A DNA stretch of 64,000 nt from Pithys albifrons albifrons (Eukaryota > Chordata > Aves > Passeriformes > Thamnophilidae). The position numbers were made by a program, and so were the translations under genes. The stretch lies in assembly GCF_047495875.1 (NCBI RefSeq), contig NC_092466.1:13698561-13762560 (forward strand), in the 5' to 3' direction. This document shows positions 14,681-25,600 of the stretch, piece by piece. Below the pieces are notes generated by a model that made no database searches, was not told the DNA's origin, and worked only from the letters and a program-made list of their open reading frames with translations. The first letter of the stretch is position 1, and every line of letters starts with the position of its first letter.

Positions 14681-17600
14681 CTCCCTGCAACAGCTGCAGT
14701 GAGGTTCTGTCATCGCTTTAGCTCCTTCATGAGAAGGTGTGATAAAGGCATAGAAGATTCCTACAGTTGACCATGGCTGAAGAATGCACATGTGCCCACT
14801 GCCATGCTCCATTGAGGTGCCTGGATGTGTGCCCATATGGTGCTAGTGGAGAGCTTCCTCCAAGCCACATGCTAGGAAAGACACCCTGCAACAGATGAGC
14901 TGTGCTGGGGTTTGAACAAACACTCAAAGCCTTCCTAACTACTCTCATATAGCAAAAAGAGAATGGTTCAAATTTCATGGGGCTCCAGCTCTACAACAGC
15001 CATACTCTCTCATGCCTCCTCCCATGGCCACATAAGAAAACTCCACAACAGTTTAGAAAGTGACTTACAGTCCTCTATGGAAAAGGGTTATGTTTGTCCA
15101 CACGCAAAGGCTGCAGGAGGTCCTTTTCAGCTGCTCCTGCTCAAGAGGAGCTTTCCCAGGACCCAGCATTTCTCACTAACTTCAGGTGCCTCATGTGAAA
15201 CAGGCCAGGGGGTCTCCCAGGAAGGGTAAAAAATGAGGATTTGATTACCAGCAAGGCATCAAGAGGAGCAGAGAGAGGTTATTAACCTTGCCACCAGCCA
15301 GCTCTTCCTTCCACCATGGAAAATAAGATCAAAAGGAAAAAAATGTTTTCTCTGTGCTAGCTATGCCTCTGTGAAATTTTCTAAAGACTTTCTGTTGGTT
15401 TTGGATCAGGTCCTAAACCCATGTGGACAGAGCTCAGTGTATCTGGATTATTTATTAGCAAAAGGGTTCCCTCTGCAATCAAGCATGTACAATACCTTAT
15501 TAAAACATTCCCTGCTCTGTATCTGACCCAATAGAGTTCGCATGAAGAAGTTCTCAGCACACTCTAAGAAACGCTGCTGGACTGAGAGTTGTCATTACTT
15601 CCCTCATCTCAGTTCCTCCATGGCCTTATCTAAACTATGTCATAAATCTTCTGGGTTTTCTCTGAACTCTCCTCCTCCTAGTGACATTCTGTACTTCTGA
15701 ATAATGTTGTCTCCATATGAATTACAAGGGACACAGTAATAATGCTCCGGCAGAAGCAAGGGAAGCAGTGGGAAAACAGCTAAAAGCTACACTGAACTAT
15801 TTTCTTACTTGTAATCTTCTGTCATACTCTGAGTTGGAAGATTAGATAACGAGACTATTTATAGCAGCATTGCTGGATGTGTATCACAAAACCTTTATTG
15901 TAAGACCACAGCAAGTATAAAATTTTAATTTTGCCTGCAACTTCCCTGTGTCACAGCTTCATTTGCAGCACAGCATTTTTCTTTTCTTTTGCTGTGGGGT
16001 TATTAATAATGGATGCAGCATTAACATTCCCAAATCAGGAGTTTACCTTTAGTCACTGTTCCCACACATCACTCGGTAATTTCTTCTCCTGGGCTTCATG
16101 TTGGACTGACAACAGGAGACTGACAGTATCTGCTCAGCCACCAAACGCACTTCACATGGGCAAGAGCATCCACAGCTCACCGTGTTCACTGCTACAGGCC
16201 CCACCTACACAACTTCTGTGGTGGAGATCTTAGGCTGCTTCTTAACCTCTCTGCTAAGTCCTCCAGTACATGCCAGAAGGGTCTCAGAACAAGTGTCCAA
16301 AGGAAATGCACTGGACACCAGATGATCTCCAGGGGCTATGAGACGCTCAGCAGATGGCAAGAACTTTCTTCCACAATTAATGAAGGGCAGGTTTCAAGCA
16401 AAGAGGTGCAAAGCTTTAATTGTCAGTACTTATCACTTGGTATCTCAACCCTAAACCTTTAAAAACAAAAGGTATTTGTGGGGTTTATTAGGGAGAACTT
16501 TTTGCACCTTTATTTTATTTCATGCCTGTTAAGGATGTGATTGTTAAGGAGTCATACCATTAAAACACATACACTAAATGATGTACAGAGATGAGAGCAG
16601 GAATGCAGAAATCCAGTACTAACATCAGAGGTCAGCCAAGACCCTCATTATATTTTCACTGCATTTTTTAATAAAGAAAATTAATTTCAGCTACTTCTCC
16701 TCTTCCAGTATTTGATGAACATAATCAATTAATGAGGAACATTTTCTCTTTTCCATTTTATATCACATCTATTGAAGTGACTCACTCACGTAATATACAG
16801 ATTCTGTTTGCAACATTTACAGTTATTTGTGTTCCATCTTCTACGGTGACTCAATATTCTATGGGAAACCATATCTTCCCTTCCTGCCGAGTAAATACTT
16901 GTTAAGTATAAAAAATTGGCATTCAACGTGGACAAAAATGATCTTGCAAGACAGAGAGATATTTAGAAACACGATGGCACCAGTTGCCTAAATCAAAAAA
17001 ATTATGAGTAATTCCAATACAATTAAATGCCATATTAAAGAGGCATCACTTAAGGAGGAGATTTGAACTAACCTTCTGATGAAGATATGGAATCTGTGTG
17101 GTAAATAAGCCCTGCATCCGCATCTGCTTGGCTTATGTGGCCAAAATCTGTCCAGTAGTAAGTTACGACCCAACCCTAAGCTTTACATTAGATGGTGCTG
17201 ATGAGCAGCAGAGCATGAAAAACAGTCACGTCTCCATCCAAGTAGCAGTTAAAGGGAAATCAAGCAGAGCTTATGCCTAACAGTGGATAAAAGATGATCA
17301 GTGGGGTTTTTAAATCATATGTTGATATATGGGCAGTCAATGTCAATTAGAGTGAATCAAGCACTACACGATTACATTTCTTCTAACTGGGACAGGGTGT
17401 GAACCACAGTTTTCAAGAAGGGTGAAGCCAGAGGGATGTTCAGACAGGGGCTGCTGGCAAAGACTTTCATATTCCCATTCAGCTTCCCAGGTAAGAAAAC
17501 CATTATTCCAAGTGTCTCTGCTAATTCCACTGGAGACAAAGGATCCCAGATTTCCAGCTCTGCATCCCGAGGTTCCTTGGCTCATCAGAAGTTGGGCTCT

Positions 17601-18523
17601 CTCTTTGCTAACTCACTGGCTAGTTATTAACAGCAGCACCAGCTAGTTACAGAGCTCCCCAGTCATTGCTTTGCTGAATTCATCTTCTCGAGTCCTGGCA
17701 CTAGACATAGGTTGTGTTCTGGTCATATAATAAAAATTATGAGATCAAGTCAATATGGAATCCCTGCATACACCCATGCACATGTGTGTAAGCCCACAGA
17801 TGCAGGAACAGCTCAAAGTTACCACTGTGAAGCTCAAATACTGAATACAAAGCAACAAAGGAGGAGGGAAACATCATGAGCAATGCCAGTACTTTTTAAT
17901 TTATTTTTACTAGAATGTTATTACTGTTTAAAAGAAAAGAAGTTTACATTAAGTGGAATTTTTTAAACTGAAAAACCTGCTATGGCATTTTATTGCTGAG
18001 GCTGACAGCAAACTATTAACATTTACTTTTCAGAATTTTGCAGAAAATAGCCCTATGGTTTAACCTGACAGTTTTCTGAGAGCTGAGAATTGTTCCCTGT
18101 GTTTCAGCAAAGAGTTGAACTGAGGTAGACTAATGGAGGATTGTATAAACACAATACTACCATGGCATCCTCCACCCTATAATTTTAAAACACAATCCTA
18201 TTTTAAGCCTGTAATTGACAGGCCAATAACCAGTAGTGTAAACATGAACTAGTATCTTACATACAACAAGCTTTTATCACCTCGGGATCCCCAAGAATGA
18301 ATGGACTTACCCCACTTCAATTTTAACCACATAGTTGCATCAACCCAGACCTTAGTATGGGTAAGTATCCACATGTCTGCCCTCCTTCCTAGCTCCTGAG
18401 TTAGCAATGCCCTAGTTAGCCAGGTTCAAAGGTAGCCCATATTCATCTATACACGTCTACTCAGGAGAAACTTTAACCATTGCCAGACCCTAACTTGTAG
18501 TTAAAATTCAGCTCTCATCCCCA

Positions 18524-18648
18524 AAACTACTTTGGTACCTGTGGCACAGGACTGAGCACCTGCACAGTGCTGTGATTACAGTGAGAAACTACTTTGGGAA
18601 TTGGGAGTTTGCAGCACAGGACTGAGCACCTGCACAGTGCTGTGATTA
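18524..18648. repeat. local tandem duplication, 62-70 bp unit
   Basis: A perfect 35-base match occurs at 18544-18578 and again at 18614-18648 (both begin GCACAGGACTGAGC and end GCTGTGATTA). The flanking AAACTACTTTGG also occurs before each copy (18524 and 18586). The two parts are offset by 70 and 62 bases, so an 8-base indel separates the copies. The perfect core suggests a fairly recent duplication. Confidence 0.9.
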
Positions 18649-19649
18649 AGGTTAATCTTAGATCAACCGTTTCTAGATGGAGACAATCCTGAAACATGAG
18701 TGTTGCAGATCCCCCTCCTTGAGACAGCTCAGAATTGGATTACTCAGATGTCCTAAAGTTTCAAGGCAGACCAAGTCAGGACATGTGTAGATCCCCAGCT
18801 TGAAATAAGTGCCTCCATGAGGGGACGCACTGTAAGCAAAACAACATGTACTTATGTACTTGCCACAGGCAACAATTTCAGCAATGCAGAAGTAGCTGGT
18901 TCCTGCAATTATTGTAGCAGCAGTAGGTAAGAACAGCTGCCAAATATGAAATCTTCCAGGCCTCTGTATTAGAAATCTTCCCAGATATGGGAATATCCAC
19001 ACAAGCTGCTATTTTAACACTCCAGGAAACAAAATGAAGTGGGGACTACTTACGTTTCTGTCATTGAGAGGTCAGTGTAAGCAAAAAGAACCTGCTTTCT
19101 CTTACTCCAAAAGAGCCTACAAATGCATAAGTAACTGTATTCATCAAAATCACAGTGTTCAGGAGACACAGTCTCATCCAAGAAAGCTTGTACAACGACA
19201 TTATCACAATCTCTTCTGTCTCCCAAATGAAGCCTGTGTGTGACTTTGAGGCTTTCATGGCAATGAACCACTCTGTAAACAACCAGACAAGGATGCTGAT
19301 GATAAAGAGGATGGATCTGGCTAGAGACCAGCCAACACCAGAACAGACTCTATCCTTCTGTCTACCACTGCAACATCTGAACGATCTAGCTCCAGCTTTC
19401 AGTGTTGTGGAGCTCTTATTTCAGCACTATCCTTATCAGTTAAACACAGGTAGCCTTAGGAAGAGGCCCCTAGGAAGCCAATATGAGCAGGGCAAGTGTG
19501 TGGTCTTTGTATCCCGCAAACTTCAAAGGATTCCTCTTTCATGACCTCCTCCAATCTCCCATAAAATTGGACTGATTTTAGCATCCATACCATTCACTAT
19601 TAATGAGCTCTACTGAGCAACTAACTACTGTAGATGGTTACAGACTCCT

Positions 19650-19905
19650 TCTGTTCAAAAGGAGGAGAAATCAGCTTCATTTGATGTGCTCCTAATTCTT
19701 CTGCTGGAAGAGAGAGTGAAGAGTGAGCTCTGCCTCTTCTTTACATGCCAGTTATTTCCCATCCTGGTTGTCTCTTTTTCCAGAGACAAGAGTCCTAGTT
19801 TAGTCAATAATTCCTTATATAAAATTAATCCAGACTTAAACTGTCCCTGCTGTCCTCCTCTGAACATTTTCCAGTTCTGTGTCTTTTGGTTTTCAAGATA
19901 AGCCT
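19650..19905 (-). mobile_element. old CR1 LINE fragment
   Basis: The reverse complement reads AGAACTGGAAAATGTTCAGA followed directly by GGAGGACAGC, then a stretch like GGGACTCTTGTCTCTGGAAA. This follows the order of the CR1 3' region (GAGCTGCTGGAGAGGGTCCAGAGGAGG ... GGGACTGTTCAGCCTGGAGAA). It is diverged and truncated, with no open frame. Confidence 0.6.
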
Positions 19906-22900
19906 TTCTTGCCCCTGAAAAATACAGAGAATCACCCATATGCAAGACACTGACAAGCTGCATCAGTACTTGCTCCACCAACAGGCTTCAGCACCTTATG
20001 AAAAGGACACTTGGAAAGGAAAAGTAAGATCAATAAATTGTTGCATTTGGAACAATTTGAGTAATTTTAGGCAGTTTAAATGCAATGAATCAAATCAGTA
20101 GCTTGGGAAAAAATTTAGAGCTTGGGCAAAGGTCATATAAACCTGAGAACCTCAGGCAGGAAAAACTTTAGACCTATAAACCAGACACACTGACAGGTGA
20201 GAGGGAAAGAAGCATGACCCAGGACAGAATGAAAGCAGAAGGGCAGAAAGCAGGAGGCATCCTTCAAAACCTTGAATGATGAAACTTCTGACTCTGTAGG
20301 TCAGAAAAAAGAAAATTAAATAGGAGAAGAAAATGAAATAGTATTTCAAAGAAGAACCAATTATGACAGCAATGGGAGCTGAGGTTATCTCACAACATCA
20401 CTACTGGTATCCCCCATTTCACTGCTTGTACGCCACCTTCTAAGTCCCACAACCATCAGTTGCTGATGGCCTTTCACTCCCCCCTTAGTTTTATTTAGTG
20501 AGTGCATAAAATGGAGCTAGCAGCAGGATAGCCTTTCAACAATATACAATTATTGAAATGCCTACACCAGCCAGATTACTATCTTCTGCATGTATTTTAC
20601 AAGCTCATAAAACACCAATGAAAGGAGAAAAAATGTCTGACATATTTATGTGTCAGTAGGATATAATGATTGGAACAGCAACTGCAAAAATACAGGCAAA
20701 GACTGTACAATCATGACTGGTACCCTCCTTGGGCCAGGGAAAGCAGGAAAGCCTCTGCTGCCTTGGTAAAGTGCTGCACAATAGGCTGCCATTCTGGGGG
20801 CTTGCAGCCAGAAGGGTGGCAACACCCTTCATCAAATCACTGCTGACTCTGACTTCTGGTTTCCTAGCAAAAGGACAGACTAAGAACTGTCCTGCCAAGG
20901 TACCAATCTGCTTCATGTGATACTCTGGAGATATAAACCTCAAATCATCCCATGGAGATCACTCAGATACGTTAGTAAAAGCTGTCTGTATGAATGAGCA
21001 CTAAGTACAGGCGACCATGGAAGCACCCAGCACAACATGACTCAGACCTTGATGGGAGCCTCCAGATGCCACTGTAATACAAATGAAAAAGAATAACCCA
21101 TGAGTAATCACCCACTGCTGAAAAGAGAATCCCTGACAGTTCAGGCTGTTACTGTGATATTGTGCATACATTCTGTTGCATATGATACTTTTATGATACT
21201 TTAACCCGTGAGAAAATCAACAGGAAGACATCCTGCTTGCTGTCACTCACCATGGAAATCTACCTTCCAAGGCAAGAGGGGGTTCAGAAAGAGCACCAAA
21301 CCTGAGCAGGAGGTGAGAGGAGAGGATTTAAGGAAGCAGACAGTAATACTTAGCTTTTACAATGTAATATTGATCTGCTGTCTACAGCAATGGCTAAGAC
21401 TTCTTGAAGCTGAGGATGTGGAGACAAGTGAGGATAAAGAGCCACTTGTCCATGGAACACAGATACAGGATACAGGTCTCATGTCTCACTTCTGACCCAA
21501 GGATTGGCAAAAACTGCATGTCTGGCATCCTGGACCAGCAAATCTAGGAACTACACAAAAGCCCTAAAAGGGTACACAGCCCACACATCCAGCAAGACTG
21601 AGCAGCACCTAAGGAAGGAACGCAACAGTCAGAGATTGGGAAGATGTAACACTAGTCAAGGACGGGAACTTACCAAGTCGTATCAGCATTAGGAAGGAGA
21701 GTTAAGAGAAGAAAATGAACAGACCATCTTAGAAGAACCTTGGGGCAGGGAAATGGGTTGAGCTGAGGACTTCTGTCTTGAGAAACAACAGAATTCTCCT
21801 TGGATGGAACACCTCAAGCCAGACTGCCCAGACACAAGCAAATAAACAGTACACAGAGTCACTTGTGTGAAGGTTGATCTTTTTCATCTCAGAATTTAGG
21901 AGATTAGACACTGCTGGAGTTTTCCCATTGGTTCCATTCCAAACAGCCATACACACCTTGTTTGGTAGTTATCACAAACCATATTTCAGAGAGGGTGGAC
22001 AGCAAAAATTCCCTGGAGTTTATCTGGCTGCATTGTTTAGGAGATTATTACCAGATAATCATAATCTTTTGCTCAGCATTAGAAAAGTACACAAAGGATC
22101 ACCTTCTGTCATCCCTGACAAACAAATACATCTGGGTCATGGGAAGGGAAATACCCACAGGAATGCTGAAAATAATCTCACCTCGATCTCCCCCTCATGA
22201 TATCACCAAATGACAATCTCCTTCCAACCACTGTCCAGGACTTCGAGTTTAACAGCTCCATCAGGACCATGGCATCTGATCAGCTGTAGTCCTGGAGGAC
22301 TTCTGTTTCCCCTGACTTTGGTTTTTACTGTCTCCAAACCAGCCAAAGCCTGAAGGCACAACTGTGGCACCAAAATCTGGATTAACAATCCAGACATGAC
22401 ATACTGCTTTGAAATAAGTCATTCCAAAGTGCTTGCACAGAGCAATTTCTAGTGAACAGCAATGTGAAGTTCTCTTATGAAGGGCTGCTTTTATGAAGCA
22501 ACTCTAAAATCATCAGTCAGCCTGGGGTTCCAGGTTTACTCTTGCAGGCACCTTCTGTAAAGACCTGCCTATTTTAGTTACTCAGTTTTAGAACTGCAGC
22601 TGAAGTCTCAGAAAAAAAAGTCGAGAGCTTTCCTCCTGATGTATGACCATCATGAGCAAAGCAAGTATTCTGCCAGCCATGTCAGCTTTCCTGAGATTTC
22701 TGTGTTATGCCTTTAACACCACCAAAAGCATCGCATGGTCTTCAGAAGATTTATGTAACTAAAGGTGACCATTTTTAGCTGGACTAACAGAAGGTTATAA
22801 AAATTTTCAGCACATGTAGGCAACAACTCTACCATGTAAAGATGTCTTACTTTTGATATAGCAGAGATGATCTTGTAAGGTAGAGGGCCTCAGTTCAAAG

Positions 22901-24032
22901 TCCCCAGACCACCCGGAAAACAATGCAATCACAGCTTCTTCTTTAGTAAGAATGAGCTCAAATCACTCCTTGGCACCAACTTAGGAAGAGGTAGTCACAG
23001 AAGAAACTACTAGATGGCAGCCAACTTATCAAAGTTCAGTATCCGCAACACTGAGCCAGACACTGGTGGAGTAACAACTGGGGACCTTCAACTATAATTC
23101 ACTTTACAGAATGTTAAATGGCAGATATGTAACAAAACTGTATGACATTCATACTTCCACTGCTCTGCCTCGAGTCCATTTTACGGAAACCTGTCAAATG
23201 CAATCAGACTTGTTTATTACACATTTAAATGGAGGACCTGAGGCAGTCTGGTTTCGAAAAAAGACAGAAAAGGCACATATTGTCCCTGGCAGTTGCTTGG
23301 TTTTTACAACAAAGACGATGCCTTGTTCAGTCTTTATTCCAAATAAAAATTATTTCAGTGCTCTGCTACATTACAGTCTTGAAAACATTTCTGTTTGCTG
23401 CCTCAGCACAGGTAGAAATTTAGTTAAAATTGAAATTACAGGAAGAAATAAAGAAACACAGTGCAATTAACACACAACTTCCACTCCCACCCCTCCAAAA
23501 ATCAGGTGATTCATACAGAGCATCTTCAAAATCTCACATAAGCCACTGATAATGGATTAAGTGGCAGTGTCCCTTCTGGCTCCAGTTTATAAATTCTTAT
23601 CTGCTTAAGGTTGCTCCATAAAGACTTCCAGCTGACAGCATGATTCTTAAAGAGACAAATCCTCACTGGCAGTTTACAATTGCATACCAACTACTCCAGC
23701 ATTGCATGTGCTTTCATGTTTGCATTGATAGAGGATGATGGTTCACTGGTTAGGGTTCAGTACCCCCCTCCTTGCAAGTCTAATTTTAAGCAGAACCATT
23801 GCCTGGGCTTAGTTTCTGATTGAGTTTGTCCATGGCAGAGCAATGAGCATTCCTGATGTCTCCCTGCATGGCCATTAAAACAACCATGATACAATCACCC
23901 TCAGTTCACACAACTGTACCGAATCATCCAAGCAGAGAGGAAAGGAGCAGAGAGGTGTAACAGAAAAACAATGCAAGTATCAGAAAATCCTTCAGTATAA
24001 TAACCAGTTCCACAGCTCATCATTAACTATTT

Positions 24033-24068
24033 CCACTCCCCCAGACCATGCCACTCCCCTAGACCATG
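24033..24068. repeat. 18-bp tandem duplication
   Basis: Two adjacent 18-base copies, 24033-24050 and 24051-24068, start CCACTCCCC and end AGACCATG. They differ at one base. Confidence 0.8.
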
Positions 24069-24889
24069 CCAAAGAAGTATCCAAAAGCTCAGTAAAAATG
24101 AGCACCATCCCTATTTTCCGTGCCGGTGACTGCAAATTCTGCAACACACAGGGGAAGCTGCAACAGGTGATGATCTGAAATGGCTGTGGCAGCAGCACCT
24201 TCCCTCATTCCCTGCTTACAGAGAGATGCCTGACATTCTCTGTTGCCCACCATTCAGTGCCTTTGGCTGTGAAAAAGAGCCTAGTGAAGGGGTACCCAGG
24301 TATTGTTGAAAATACGTGGTCTGTGCAGCTGCCCAAGGAAATCCCTTTCATTAATGATGGGTCACTTTCTGCGACCACCCTCTCAGCTTACCACAAAAGG
24401 GACTAAAAAAGGGCAGGCATAGAGGAAACCTTGGGCAGTCTCTCCTGCTCACTTATAGAAGTCACCCCCATCTCATTTGGTCCCAACCGGTCCCCAGGAT
24501 TTCAGAAAAGGGACTTTACCCTTATGAGGAACAGAATAGCCACATAAGCCAGACGAGGAGCCCCAAATACTGCCTGTCCTCCTCCAAACAGGACTGACAG
24601 TCCCATGCACACACACATTCCTGGAGCACCCAGAAGAGACACCAAAGCAAAGCCCTCATTCACCGATAAACACTTGGGGATTCGCTGGTGGCCCAACTCC
24701 TCCGACTTGTTGTCCCTTGCTTTGCCGGGGCAACTCTGCCAGGAAGGATCTGTGCACCAATCAGCCACCTATGGAGCACTGCCGGCGACGAAACGATAGT
24801 ACTGGGAGCAGGGCAGGGGAGCTCACACCGCGAGAAGGCACGGGGTGTCAGGCATGGAGCCATCCCACCCCCGGGTGCCAAGGGAGCCC

Positions 24890-25165
24890 AGGCTGTGGCA
24901 AGGTGTCCAGAATGTCTGTCCGGCGTGGGGTACTCAGGCTGTTATGCGTACCGAGAGATCTCATCGCAATTTGGGGACCCTGGGGTACTCGGAATTTGTG
25001 TCCTGCCTGGGTGCCCATCCCACCTCGGGGTGTCCAGAATACCCATCCCCCTTCGGGCTGCACGGGTGCTCCTGGTACCGCGGGATACGGCAGGTGCTCG
25101 TCTTGACAGGGATACTCAGGATGCCGGGGGTGCTCGGGGTGCCGGGGGTGCCGACCGAGCCGTAC
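24890..25165. repeat. degenerate GC-rich minisatellite-like stretch
   Basis: Related short blocks recur: GGGGTACTCAGG (near 24928), GGGGTACTCGGAAT (near 24982), GGTGTCCAGAAT (near 24902 and again near 25028), GGATACTCAGGATGCC (near 25111), and three GGGGGTGC-type blocks just before the NEURL1 donor. Spacing is irregular. It lies at the exon-proximal end of NEURL1 intron 1. On the minus strand the same repeat keeps a long proline/glycine-rich frame open, which I read as a composition effect and not a gene. Confidence 0.5.
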
Positions 25166-25600
25166 CTTTGAGGCGGTGGTGGCGGGCGCGGTGCAGGCGG
25201 CCCTGGCCGCCGCGGGGCAGCGCGGGGATGCTGGAGAAGCGGCTCCCCATGGCGGCATCCGAGCCGGGCCGGGCCGGGCGGCACCGCGCGAGGTCTGTCC
25301 GCGGGAGCTGCGGCGGCGAGGGCGGAGGGCAGCGCTGGCTGCGAGGGCGCCGAGAGCCGCTGCCGCCCGCCGGGCCCCCCGCCCCGCGCTGCCGCCGCGC
25401 TGCGCTCGGTCCGCGCCGCTCGGTGCGCCGGGAGGGGCGGCTCCTCCGCGGCCCCCCCGCCGCGCCCCGTCGCCATGGAGACAGATGTGCCGCCCGCGGG
25501 GGGGCCGCGCCGCCGCGCGCCGCCCAGATGTGCCACCGCTGGCGCGACAGGTGGGGTCACGCGGAGCCTCTCCCGACCCTCACCCGCCCCAGCTCGGTCC
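25080..25600 (-). promoter_or_regulatory. NEURL1: CpG island at the NEURL1 5' end
   Basis: CpG dinucleotides are dense and G+C is very high over about 500 bases, in sharp contrast to the AT-rich surroundings. The island covers the NEURL1 first coding exon and the DNA just upstream of it on the minus strand. GC-box-like GGGGCGG occurs at about 25434. No TATA box was seen, as is usual for CpG-island promoters. The transcription start is not defined by sequence alone but should lie within roughly 25251-25600. Confidence 0.8.
25166..25250 (-). CDS. NEURL1: NEURL1 (neuralized E3 ubiquitin ligase 1), first coding exon only
   Basis: The minus strand codes for 28 residues beginning MGSRFSSIPALPRGGQGRLH and ending ...RLK, plus one base of the next codon. 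A GT donor follows (AAAG|GTACGG, GT at 25165-25164). Mammalian NEURL1 starts MGNNFSSIPSLPRG and its first coding exon, as I recall it, also breaks after 28 residues in phase 1, so length, phase and motif agree. Gly2 with Ser6 fits an N-myristoylation signal, which in the family anchors the protein to the plasma membrane. NEURL1 is a RING E3 ligase with two NHR domains; it ubiquitinates Notch ligands and acts on CPEB3 in neurons. Those domains lie on exons outside this window. The ATG sits in a perfect GCCGCCATGG context. Another ATG lies 8 bases upstream, out of frame, in a weak context. The gene is partial because of the window edge, not broken. Confidence 0.88.

Larger units (their letters stand above)
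1..25165 (-). other. NEURL1: NEURL1 intron 1 (part), non-coding
   Basis: This stretch lies downstream, in the minus-strand sense, of the NEURL1 first coding exon and its GT donor at 25165-25164. No open frame here resembles the next expected NEURL1 segment (the start of the first NHR domain), so I take the whole stretch as intron; mammalian NEURL1 also has a very large first intron. Inside it I can support only repeats: a candidate LTR (8330-9032), an old CR1 (19650-19905), weak MIR-like pieces, short simple repeats and small duplications. No RNA gene was recognised. An alternative first exon or a non-coding transcript in this interval cannot be excluded by reading alone. Confidence 0.7.
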
